In this document: piece after piece, positions 47,353 through 57,547 of the stretch
How positions within the stretch are numbered: position 1 is the first letter of the stretch
Layout: each line of letters begins with the position of its first letter
Source of the DNA: Adenanthera pavonina
Lineage: Eukaryota > Streptophyta > Magnoliopsida > Fabales > Fabaceae
Length of the DNA: 64,000 bases
Assembly: GCA_026686845.1 (NCBI GenBank)
Contig: JAIVEN010000001.1
Location: 33,410,001-33,474,000, forward strand
Direction of reading: 5' to 3'
Made by a program: the position numbers and the translations under genes
Notes under the pieces: generated by a model
Databases searched by the model: none
What the model was told of the DNA's origin: nothing
The model's input: the letters and a program-made list of their open reading frames with translations, nothing else

Positions 47353-48520
47353 CTGAAAAATATAAATAGTCAACAAATGGTAAGTTCTAGCAACAGTCAT
47401 TTTTTAAATCACATTAAGTGCCCTTGGTGCAAGGGAACCACTTCCAAACTGATAAAAAAGTGGTTCCTTCAATTCCAAACTCATCTGGAAGAAAATCCAA
47501 GCTCAAAATAAGATTTCAATTACTAATATGGGAAACTCAAGCATCTAAAATATGAAATGAGTATAACCAAGTATGAGAATATAGAAACTGACTCTGTCCT
47601 CATCATGGTCAATCTTGTCCCTCAACCTTAATTCAAGCATCCACTGAACTAGATAAACACCTGAAGCCATCAACAGACCTTTAACCCATCAATTCTACTA
47701 TATGCTACCTTCTAGATGCTTACTCCAGGATTTGCTAATTTCCTTCAAGAACATATCACTGAATAAGAATTCATTAAAAACAAAGGCAGCATGGAACACA
47801 GAAAACACAGCATAATATCCATAACAATTAGCATAATGAAACCAAAAGAAAAATTCAAAAAGCATTTAGTAAACAAAAATTAAACTAGCCAGCAAAAAAA
47901 AATAATTCTGGAGAATGATTATATCTAGTCCTATAAAGCTCTAGTTGTGAAAAATTAAATCATCACAATATTTAAACTTTAAATAAAATAGGGATATATA
48001 TTTGAGTTGTAGTCTTAAACAAAATAGAATACCACCTCCAAGTAAATAAACATAAAGAGAAAGCAAACTCTTGATGACAATTAATTATCATTAAGCATAG
48101 AATAGAGATATGTATTTGAGCTTCCCTCTTATGCTTCAAAGTGGCAACATATCTGAATCCAATAGAACTCAAATTCAAGAAAGGAAAATAAATTTGACAT
48201 GAAAACAATGTTATTTTGAGGAAGAACTTATAAAACTAATGCTATGTATGTGAGTATAAAGACAAAAGGACATGTAGTTTGAAAAATAAAATATTGGTCA
48301 AAAGGCACAAGGATTTAAAATATTATATGTTAAGTTCCAATAATGGATGTCATTGTTGAATTTCCCATTATATCCTTCCTAACAAGTCATCACCTTTGGT
48401 CCCTCTAGAATACTCCTTAATTTCATACTTGCTTCCTTTCTCTCCCCTCTTTTTCTGATCACTTGTCTTCTTTAGGTCTCAATAACAGTAGTGGAATTAG
48501 TAAGCCCATAAGAAGGTTAC
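47353..48520. other. Non-coding stretch, nothing recognised
   Basis: No further kinase exon was identified with confidence. A CAGTAGTG at 48486-48493 is not similar enough to the CACTA end at 32605 to be called its partner. Confidence 0.4.
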
Positions 48521-49697
48521 TATCACACCTCATGCGTAGACCAATTTTCCAAGGTATTAAACCACATTTAAGTCCATTAATACATGATTAGAGACTTGAT
48601 CCCGTAAATAACTTAAACTAGATTTTTTTTCATTTTCGGGTACTATTCCTTTGGTTAATCTCATTTTACCTGATGAACTTTGAAAATTCATAATTAAATA
48701 AAAAAAAAATCATATTGAGGTGATTCAAGCCTTAAAAATAGATTAAAACATTATACATGAGAAAAATATTGAACAAGGCAAATACTTGACCAATTTGTAC
48801 AGTATATTCGTATAATTTTCACTATAGCAATGGTCATTTTAGAAAATTCCTGATTCTGACTATAAATTTGAAAAATCACCATAAATCATCAACAACTCCA
48901 AATTAAGTGATCTTTATATCTGTGGAAAGCTACACATGTCTAATTTTTAAACATATAAAACATCATATATTGAACATATCAAGGTTTGTACAGTACTTTG
49001 AATTCCCAACAATGCTCAGAAAGTTCTCTTGCATTCTTCCAACTTTCCAAAATACACACTAATATATACATACATAGCCATAATTTGTCTTTATCTTACA
49101 TGATACTCAATAACAAATCTAGAGGAACATATTAACATGAAGACACAGCATGATCATGTCCCATAAGATTTTACATAACATCTCACATAATAGTATCAAC
49201 CCAAGTATCATTATCTTGAACATTAACTTGCTTCTCCTTGCCTTTCCTTTCTTGGGTAATCATGCACACATATTATCATATATATTGCAAGTATTCACCT
49301 AAAAACACATCAAGCATGCAATCAAATCATTTTGGCACAACTATTTTATAAAAAATTGGGCAGCACTTCCCCTTATATTTGGACATATCCAGGGTCACAT
49401 TACCCTTCAAACAATCCAACCAACAATGACAAATCATCACAAGACAATAATTCAAATATTAAACACATCATTCAAACCAAGTAACATCAATGACAATGCA
49501 TAAGCATACATAGGTGAGTTAACTACCTTTTTGTTTCCAATGGTCTCTAAACTTTGCATTTCCTTGATCTTCTAACACTCTTTTAGATCCTATAGCATCA
49601 TAAAATCATGCCATTAATCATTGATTTCATAACCTTTTTCAATTGGTATGCTTACTGATCCTAAAATTCCAAATTCATTTCCTTTGGGTTTTTCTTG
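48521..49697 (-). mobile_element. Gypsy-like LTR, minus orientation, part left of the Sirevirus
   Basis: Begins tatcacacctcatg (family start tgtaacacctcat with TG changed to TA). It repeats, in reverse, the 3' half of the family LTR: ttcataattaaataaa, gatcatgtccc, acatgtctaatttttaaacat and the ccaaattcatttcctttggg block. It breaks off at 49697, where the young Sirevirus starts, and resumes at 61906. Confidence 0.75.
49693..49697 (+). repeat. Target-site duplication TCTTG, left copy
   Basis: tcttg directly before the LTR; identical to 61901-61905. The uninterrupted homologous site is visible, in the other orientation, at 25128-25150. Confidence 0.95.
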
Positions 49698-51559
49698 TAT
49701 TGAATCAAGAGTTTTGATGATTCCAAACCAACATCCAAGAGCTTGGATTGAAGATATCAAAGGAGATCAAAGTGCTTCAAGTGAAGAATTTGAAGAGTAT
49801 TTGCTGCTAGATCTTTTGTAGAATCTTTTGTTTTTAGTTATGATTGGGTAAAAGATTTTGATTTGAGAAAAAGATATTTTTAAACCTTGATTTTGTGTTA
49901 AATCTTGACTTATTTGAAAAACACCCATAAACAGACGAAGTTTGAAAGTTTAAACTTAACTGTCAAGTTGGAAATTCGAACTTTGCTTTAGGGAATTCGA
50001 ATTTCGAGCTAAAACTGAATAAGTCTGAAGAGATGGCTCTCTGTCAGACGAATTTTGGTTGTTCAAAATTCAAATTTTCATACAAATCTGAAAAAAGTCT
50101 TTTTGGTAATAGATGAACTTCACACTTTCAAAAGTCGAATTTCAAGTAAAATGAAGTTTGTGAAAACCAAAGAAATTCTTCTGAAACTATGATAAAGTGC
50201 ATCTGAAATCAAAAGAAATTGAGTTTGAAAAATGCTCTCTGATAGACGAACTTTGGCTTTCCAAAATTTGAATTTTCATATAAGTCTGAAAGGAGCCTCT
50301 TTGAAACAGACGAACTTTGGATCTTCAAAATTCGAATTTCAGACAAAACAAAACTTGAGAAAATAGAAGAAAATCGTCTGAAACCATGTTAAAGTTCATC
50401 TGAGATCAAGAATGATTTAAGTTTCAAAACTGCTCTCTGACAGACGAACTTTGAACATTGAAGTTCGAATTTTAGAAGCTAAGTTCTTGAGTCTGTTGAA
50501 GAGAAACATTGACATACGAATGATAACAACTTACAATATTTGAATGATGAAGTTAGTCTGAAAAGAGTCTCTCTGATAGACGAACTTCACTCTTCAACAT
50601 TCGAATTTCGAAGAAAGTGAACTACTGTCCCTCCTTTTCACGTACTGGGAACAGACGAATTTTGGGCTTCCAAAATTTGAATTTCGAAGGCACTGTAGCA
50701 AATTGAAAACACTGTTCACACTTAACCGAAAAACTTTCTTCTTGAAAATTCGTATGTCACATTGTGAAAATGTTTTGTAAGTTTCAAAATTCAAATTTCA
50801 CTTCATGAACAGACGAACTTCGTGCTGTAACGTTGAAAGCTTTAACCTTCGGTTCCTTCGAAATTCGTCTGTTGACCAACCAAAATTCAAATTTCAATAT
50901 GTCAGAAGCATTAAATGCGGTTGGTTAACGGATAGTTTTTCAGAGTAACCGTTGGATAACTTTCCCAACGGATAGATTTTGTCTCTAACGGACATTTGAG
51001 ACCTAAATCTATAAATATAACATTATTTGAAGTTGTGGGTAACGAATCAAACTTGTATATACCGAATTTCTGCTGAATCTTTTTCTCAAAAGCTTTTACC
51101 CTCTCAACTTCAATATCTGTACTTTAACCTTCATATCTACTCTATTCAAGAGAGTTATATCATTGTAAACAATCTACTCTTCATCTGGAAGATAGATTTA
51201 CTTGTGAGGGGAAATCACAAGGGGATTGGGAAGCACATTGTGAAAATGCTTAGAGTGTTTGAGAGAGCTCCAGAAACAGAGCATAATCGTGTACTGTGGC
51301 ATTAGCAAGAAGCCCGTTGAATTCTTGCTGTATAGTGGATAAATCTCAAGAGTTGTCTTGGGGACTAGACATAGGTCAAGTGGATAGACCGAACTAAGAT
51401 AAATCACTGAGTCTTCTTCTCCTTATCTTTACTTTTGAGCTTGCTCTGTTTTATACTTTGCTTCCTTTAAACTGTGCTACCTTCACTTATCTCACTTTGT
51501 GCAGAAAAATTGCAATCTTCCCAATTCACCCCACTCTTAGGAAGTCAGCCTTGCTAACA
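49698..51559 (+). repeat. 5' LTR of the young Sirevirus
   Basis: 1,862 bp, TATTGAATCAAG...CTTGCTAACA. U3 carries about nine spaced CAGACGAA units, each followed within about 15-25 bp by an AATTCGAATTT-type palindrome (49933-50870). The last block is in reverse form (aattcgtctgttg at 50862). U5 follows the TATA at 51010 and ends in a pyrimidine-rich stretch. Confidence 0.95.
51010..51017 (+). promoter_or_regulatory. LTR TATA box
   Basis: tataaata, 543 bp before the LTR end, preceded by gagacctaaatc. The same site is at 61352-61359 in the 3' LTR. It would position transcription start near 51040. Confidence 0.65.
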
Positions 51560-51561
51560 AG

Positions 51562-51573
51562 TGGTATCAGAGC
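51562..51573 (+). promoter_or_regulatory. Primer-binding site, tRNA-Met type
   Basis: tggtatcagagc, two bases after the LTR, is an exact match to the standard plant initiator tRNA-Met 3'-end complement used for minus-strand priming. Confidence 0.92.
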
Positions 51574-51614
51574 CTGGTTTCCCATTCAAAGGATCTCACA
51601 GTCCGGGAATTAAG

Positions 51615-53414
51615 ATGGCTGGCTTTGGAGAGAGCATACTTCCTAAGGGGAATAACACTAACAGACCACCAGGCTTCAGTGGAGAGCATTATGGGTACTG
51701 GAAGATGAGGATGCAAATCTACATCCAATCAATTGATCTTGACATCTGGTCTATCATTGAGGAAGGTGATTTCATCCCAATGGCTCTAACTGAAGATGGA
51801 AGACACAGAGAGAAGCTAGAAGCAGAATGAAATGAAGAAGACAGAAGGAGAGTTCTGCTGAATTTTAGAGCAAAGCATTGCTTAGTCAGTGCCCTGAACC
51901 AGGACGAATTCTACAGATTCTCACAATGCTCCACTGCAAAAAGGATGTGGGACACTCTGCAGATTGCACATGAAGGAACAACTGGGGTCAGGGAAAACAA
52001 CCTGAACACATGCATTGGGGAGTATGAGAGCTTCAGAATGGGTGAAGGAGAAACTGTAAAGGAGCTCCAAAAGAGGTTCACTCTCATTGTGAATCAATTG
52101 AAGAGCCTGGAAAAGGAATACACTCAGTCTGAAAAAGTAAGAAAGATACTCAGAGCTCTCCCTCTAGAATGGCAGCCCAATGTGACAGCAATAGAGGAAG
52201 CCAGAGGAGAATCAATGGCCTCTGTCACAGCTCTCTTTGGCAGCCTTGAGGAGTATGAAGGAAAAATCAAAGCTCTCAAGGAAGCTGGGCTGGACAGAAA
52301 GAAGAAAGGCCTTGCCCTCAAAGCTGCTGATGAAAAGGAAGAAGAATCTGACGAAGGAGATGAGCTGGATGAAGAAACTCTGGCTATGATGGTCAGAAAA
52401 TTTGGAAGATTCTACAACAAGAAGAAGAACAAGAAATTCTTCAAGAAGGAAGCAGCTGGTGAAAGCAAGAGAGAGGGAAAAGAGCCTATGACTTGCTATG
52501 AATGCAAGAAGCAGGGACACATCAAATGGGATTGTCCTCAATTCCTCAAAAAGCAAGAAAGAGAAAAGAAAGTTGCTGACCAAGGGAAGAAGAAGAAAGC
52601 CTACATCTCTTCAATATGGGGCAACAGCTCAGATGAGGAAGAAGAAGATGAGGATGAGATCGCCAACATCTGCCTGATGGCACTTGCTTCTGAAGAAGCC
52701 GATCCCTCATGCAGCAGTGATCAACAAGAAGAGGTATATGAATCTGAACCTTCCTATTCTGAGTTACTTGATGCATTTCATGAGCTTCATGATGAGTTTA
52801 TTAAAATTGCTAAAGAACTAAAACTGGCAAAGAGAAAGATTAATAAACTGGAATCACAAAGCAACACTTCTGAAATCACCTCTCTACCTACTGCTGAATA
52901 TGCTTACTGCACTTCATGCAGTGAACTTAAGCAAACTAATGATTATTTAGTTAAAAGCATGTCTAGGCTCACTAGAGGTAAAGACATGTTGTTTACCTTG
53001 ATGGGGAGCCAAAGAATATCACAAGGAAAAGCTGGTCTTGGCTATGATCCATGTGTTGTCAAGGAAAAGATTAGGAAGAAAAACGAGAATGCATACATGA
53101 GATATTTTGTGCATGCTGAGAGTAACAGAAAGAAAGATCATATGTCATCTTGCATTGAAACATATAATCAACCAAAGCATGCAAGACAAAAGTATTATCT
53201 GCATTGTTTTCTTCCTGCTACTCAATCTAGCAGTCCCTTCATTACCTGTCATTTCTGTAACAAAAAGGGACATATTTCCAATTCTTGTGCTTTGAAGAAA
53301 AATGGACTTGGCAGGAAAGTTAAATGGATTCCCAAAGTTGCATCTGCATCTAGGGAAAAATCTACTGACCAAAAAGGACCCAAGCAAATTTGGGTACCTA
53401 AAAAGAAAACATAA
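51615..53414 (+). pseudogene. gag: gag of the young Sirevirus, one in-frame stop
   Basis: 600 codons from ATG 51615 (MAGFGESILP) to TAA 53412, with a single internal TGA at codon 72 (51828). The start is supported by the equivalent ATG at 36629 in the old copy. Domains: N-terminal DUF4219/UBN2-like copia capsid region to about residue 220, an acidic Glu/Lys-rich stretch, zinc knuckle 1 (CX2CX4HX4C, from residue 294), an acidic linker, a heptad-like helical stretch (about 390-430), and zinc knuckle 2 from residue 545. A long gag with a second distal knuckle is unusual among copia elements. It packages RNA and forms the particle. Without suppression of the TGA only a short N-terminal peptide is made. 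Confidence 0.92.
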
Positions 53415-56400
53415 ACAATGTTTTGCAGGTCTGTCTCAAAGCTAAGAAAAGCAACAAATGGTATATGGACAGTGCCTGCTCAAGTCACATGATTGGTGAT
53501 AAGGAGAAGTTCATCACCCTTAGAGACAAGAAAGGAGGAAAGGTGACCTTTGGAGGTGATCAATATGGCAAAATAGTTGGCATTGGCATTGTGGGGAAAA
53601 ATCCAGAAACATCCATTGAAGAGGTGCTATTTGTGATTGGCCTCAACCACAATTTGCTGAGCGTGAGTCAGACCTGTGATAAAGGAAATTGGGTGCTGTT
53701 TGACTCAAAATTTTGCCTTGTCATCAGAAAAAGTGATCACAAAGTAATCCTCAAAGCTCAAAGGGATGGTAATTGTTATACTATTGATCTTGATGAACTT
53801 CCTCCCTTAGATTCTGTATGTCTAATTAGCCAGGATAATGATAGTTGGTTATGGCATAGGAGATTAGCTCATGTTAACATGAATCAATTGTCTAAACTAG
53901 TTAAAAATGAGCTAGTAACTGGCCTGCCAAAAATATCTTTTGAAAAGGACAAAGAATGTGATACATGTGTAAGAGGGAAACAAAATAAATCATCTTTTAA
54001 ATCTAAAAATGTAGTTACCACAACTAGACCACTTGAATTGCTGCATATGGACTTAATTGGACCATCTAGGGTGAAAAGTCTTGGTGGTATCTTGTATGTG
54101 CTTGTAATTATAGATGACTATTCTAGATTTACTTGGACATTATTTCTTTCGTCTAAAAGTGATACCTTTGATGCATTTGTAACCTTAGCTAAGAAAGTGC
54201 AAAATGAGAAAGGTATTTCTATTGTGTCAATCAAGTCAGACCATGAAGGAGAGTACGAAAATGCATACTTCCTGGAGTACTGCAATGAGCATGGGATTGA
54301 CCACAACTTCTCAGCTCCAAGGACTCCTCAACAGAATGGGGTAGTAGAGAGGAAGAATAGAACCATTGGAGAGATGGCCAGAGCTATGCTAAATGAGAAG
54401 GAACTCTCTAAAGTGTTTTGGGCTAATGCAGTGAATACAGCAAGCTACATCATAAATAGAGCCTACATCAGACCAATCCTTGGGAAGACTCCATACGAGC
54501 TTTACAAGGGAAGAAAGCCAAATCTGTCCCATCTCCATGTGTTCGGATGCAAATGCTTCATTCACATTAATGGAAAAGAAAATCTGGGTAAGTTTGATGC
54601 CAAATCCGATAAAGGTATATTTCTGGGCTATTCTAGTAGGAGTAAGGCATATAGAGTTTATAATAAAAGATCAAATGTGGTAGAAGAATCTGTGCATGTG
54701 GTTTTCATTAAAAATGAAACTATTTCAAAACATGTTACCAATGAGGATGATCTTGCTTTTAACTTTGAAAAACTAGGCATTTCTGATAAAAGTAAAACTG
54801 AATCTCCAAAGATATCTGAATCTGTTAACACAGAGGAAGATATCCAGGAACAAGAGTTTGATGAAGAAATTAATGAAGAAACATCTCAAGAACTCCCTAG
54901 AGCTTGGAGATATCATAAGAATCATCCTGTTGATCAAGTAATAGGGAATGTTCAAGAGAGAGTCAAAACCAGAAAACAGTTGAGGGATCAAATGCTCAAC
55001 TGCGTTTTTATTTCTCAAATTGAACCCAAATGTGTTGAAGAAGCCTTAACTGATGAATACTGGATTTTAGCTATGCAAGATGAACCAAATCAGTTTGAAA
55101 GAAATCAAGTTTGGGATTTAGTGCCTAGGCCCAAAAATCATCCTGTTATTGGTACCAAATGGGTTTTTAGAAATAAACTTGATGAATCTGGAACAATAAT
55201 AAGAAACAAGGCTAGATTGGTTGCTAAAGGGTATAATCAGGAAGAAGGTATTGATTTTGAAGAAACCTTTGCACCAGTAGCTAGATTAGAAGCTATAAGA
55301 ATACTGCTAGCATATGCATGCATGAAAAATATTTTACTATATCAAATGGATGTAAAGAGTGCCTTTCTAAATGGATATATTATGGAAGAAGTTTATGTAG
55401 ATCAACCTCCAGGTTTTGAGGATTCTACAAAACTAAACCATGTTTATAAACTGATGAAGGCTCTTTATGGTTTAAAACAAGCCCCTAGAGCATGGTATGA
55501 GAGACTGAGCAATTTTCTAATTGAAAAGGAGTTCAATAGAGGCAAAGTTGACACAACTTTATTCACTAAGAAAGAAAATAAGGATTTACTAATTGTTCAA
55601 ATCTATGTTGATGATATTATTTTCAGTGCTACTAATGAAACTCTTTGCAAGAAATTTTCTAAGTTAATGCAGGGAGAATTTGAGATGTCCATGATGGGTG
55701 AACTTAACTTCTTCCTTGGACTGCAAATCAGACAGCTTGATGATGGTATCTTTCTCAGTCAATCCAAGTATCTAAAGGAGCTGCTAAAGAAGTTTGGAAT
55801 GGAGAATGCCAAGCTAATGGGAACACTTATGGCTACTACAACCAAACTAGACATGGATGAGAATGGGAAGATGTTTGACATTACTCAGTACAGAAGAATG
55901 ATTGGATCCCTGCTGTACTTAACTGCCAGCAGACCTGACATTATGTTCAGTGTCTGTATGTGTGCCAGGTTCCAATCATGTCCCAAGGAAACCCATGCAA
56001 CAGCTGTGAAGAGAATTTTCAGATATCTTATTGGAACATCACAGATGGGTCTCTGGTATCCAAAGGGCAATGGAGAAGATCTCAAAGGATACACTGATGT
56101 TGATTTTGCAGGATCCAAAACTGACATAAAAAGCACAAGTGGAACTTGTCAGTTTCTTGGAGGATCCCTGGTTTCATGGTTCAGCAAAAAGCAAAACAGT
56201 GTGGCCCTATCCACTGCAGAAGCTGAGTATGTTGCAGCTGGAAGCTGTTGTGCCCAAGTCATCTGGATAAAGCAGCAGCTTGAAGATCTTGATGTTAAAA
56301 TGAAAGAGATATCAATCATGTGTGACAACCAAAGTGCCATAAATATCACTAAGAATCCTGTCATGCATTCAAGGACGAAACATATTGAAGTCAGGCACCA

Positions 56401-56554
56401 CTTCATAAGGGATCAAGTTCTGAAAGGAGAAGTTAAGCTGGAGTACATCCCAACAGAGAATCAAGTTGCTGATATACTCACAAAACCTCTATCAGAAGAT
56501 AGGCATTGCAAAATAAGGAGAGAATTGGGTATGGTAAATCCCAGTGAATTGTAA
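53402..56554 (+). CDS. pol: pol polyprotein (PR-INT-RT-RNase H) of the young Sirevirus
   Basis: Uninterrupted frame; about 1,043 residues counting from 53423. It lies in the -1 frame relative to gag and opens at 53402, overlapping gag by 13 bases. Numbering from 53423: protease motif MDSACSS with Asp16 (DSA rather than the usual DSG), integrase zinc site H145/H150 and C179/C182, integrase catalytic D210, D273 and E309 (exact D-35-E spacing), QQNGVVERKNRT, the copia RT hallmark blocks GTKWVFRNK and VDVKSAFLNG-like, YVDD at 728-731, and a C-terminal RNase H with STAEAEYVA and the DILTKPL tail. There is no initiator Met in this frame at the start, so expression needs frameshifting, or possibly splicing. 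The enzyme set would copy and insert the element. Confidence 0.95.
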   Translation, partial: KENINNVLQVCLKAKKSNKWYMDSACSSHMIGDKEKFITLRDKKGGKVTFGGDQYGKIVGIGIVGKNPETSIEEVLFVIGLNHNLLSVSQTCDKGNWVLFDSKFCLVIRKSDHKVILKAQRDGNCYTIDLDELPPLDSVCLISQDNDSWLWHRRLAHVNMNQLSKLVKNELVTGLPKISFEKDKECDTCVRGKQNKSSFKSKNVVTTTRPLELLHMDLIGPSRVKSLGGILYVLVIIDDYSRFTWTLFLSSKSDTFDAFVTLAKKVQNEKGISIVSIKSDHEGEYENAYFLEYCNEHGIDHNFSAPRTPQQNGVVERKNRTIGEMARAMLNEKELSKVFWANAVNTASYIINRAYIRPILGKTPYELYKGRKPNLSHLHVFGCKCFIHINGKENLGKFDAKSDKGIFLGYSSRSKAYRVYNKRSNVVEESVHVVFIKNETISKHVTNEDDLAFNFEKLGISDKSKTESPKISESVNTEEDIQEQEFDEEINEETSQELPRAWRYHKNHPVDQVIGNVQERVKTRKQLRDQMLNCVFISQIEPKCVEEALTDEYWILAMQDEPNQFERNQVWDLVPRPKNHPVIGTKWVFRNKLDESGTIIRNKARLVAKGYNQEEGIDFEETFAPVARLEAIRILLAYACMKNILLYQMDVKSAFLNGYIMEEVYVDQPPGFEDSTKLNHVYKLMKALYGLKQAPRAWYERLSNFLIEKEFNRGKVDTTLFTKKENKDLLIVQIYVDDIIFSATNETLCKKFSKLMQGEFEMSMMGELNFFLGLQIRQLDDGIFLSQSKYLKELLKKFGMENAKLMGTLMATTTKLDMDENGKMFDITQYRRMIGSLLYLTASRPDIMFSVCMCARFQSCPKETHATAVKRIFRYLIGTSQMGLWYPKGNGEDLKGYTDVDFAGSKTDIKSTSGTCQFLGGSLVSWFSKKQNSVALSTAEAEYVAAGSCCAQVIWIKQQLEDLDVKMKEISIMCDNQSAINITKNPVMHSRTKHIEVRHHFIRDQVLKGEVKLEYIPTENQVADILTKPLSEDRHCKIRRELGMVNPSEL

Positions 56555-57547
56555 GTTATTTTTGTACAATCTTGTTTTCAAAGGTTTCAACTTAAAGATT
56601 AATTCTAACTTTAGCATCGGAGTATGTTTAATTTAAGCTGTAGGTGCTCCTCACAAGATTCAATGGTAATAAACTTGAAGATTGGAGCACATCAGAATGG
56701 AACAACCAGAAAGTGAAGTAAATGATGAAAATTCTGAGTTCTGGATCCATTCTGTAAGTTTTTATAAATTGAAATTCAAATTTTAATGTGTGTTAGACGT
56801 ATTTTGCCTCATAAACTGTGTTTTTGACTAGTCAACATGGTCAACATTCGAATTTTAGTTGACTAACAGACGAACTTCGGCCTATTAGCCTTGGAACAGT
56901 TCTCGGTGATGCCTCAAAATTCATCTGTTGGATCTTTGAAGTTCAAATTTTCAAAAACAAAAATTTCAAAGTTATGTTTGTCCATCACTGTTGTACGAAT
57001 TATCACTTCTTAAAATATGAATGTTGGACAACCTTTACAAAAGTTGAAAAATGTGAACTTTCAGTTCAAAATTCGTCTGTTGAATCATGTTCTTCTTGAT
57101 TGAATGCTTGAAAGATGAAGTTCTGCATGCTTAATTCGTCTGTTGATTGTTGTTTTGTTTGTTGCCTGCTGTTTGCTCATCAACATTCGAACTTTGTTGG
57201 AACAAAATTCATCTGTTGTGTTTATATTACTTGTTCCAAGCCACTGTCAGACAAACTTTCAGGATAAAAATTCGTCTATCAATAAGCTTTGCTGAGTGGT
57301 TTAACTTGTAACTGCCTGAAGTTCGAATTTTGCCTCAAAATTCATCTGTCAGATGATTACATACGTTAAATCCGACGGTTTTCCAAAGAACAGACGCAAC
57401 CCTATTTGTAACTCCTCCAAGTCTGTTCTGATTCTCTCTTCAATCCTCTTAACTCCTGTCCAAAAATCATCATTCTTCACTGTTTAAACTTCCATTCGCA
57501 TCCCATAAACCTATTCTTAGCCACATTCTGCATCATTCAACTCAGAA
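56555..57547 (+). other. Spacer between pol and third ORF with reverse-oriented LTR-type motifs
   Basis: About 1 kb, no gene. It carries AATTCGTCTGTTG-type motifs (57067, 57119) and variants (aaattcatctgttg at 56917, 57208; aaattcgtctatc at 57267), plus CAGACGAA forms (56865). A leader-like CT-rich stretch precedes the third ORF (57420-57540). If the third ORF has its own transcript, this is where its control region would lie. Confidence 0.8.

Noticed and set aside
48486..48493. CAGTAGTG as the right end of the CACTA element starting at 32605
   Set aside because: Only the terminal CACTA word agrees; the next 15 bases do not match the left end and no subterminal repeats precede it.
49933..50875. 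Regularly recurring short repeats resembling a CRISPR array
   Set aside because: Unit spacing and sequence are variable, the array lies inside a retrotransposon LTR and recurs in all its copies, and the genome is clearly a plant's.
52212..52583. 123-codon minus-strand frame
   Set aside because: Antisense of gag; Leu/Ser/Phe-rich because the sense strand is Glu/Lys-rich.
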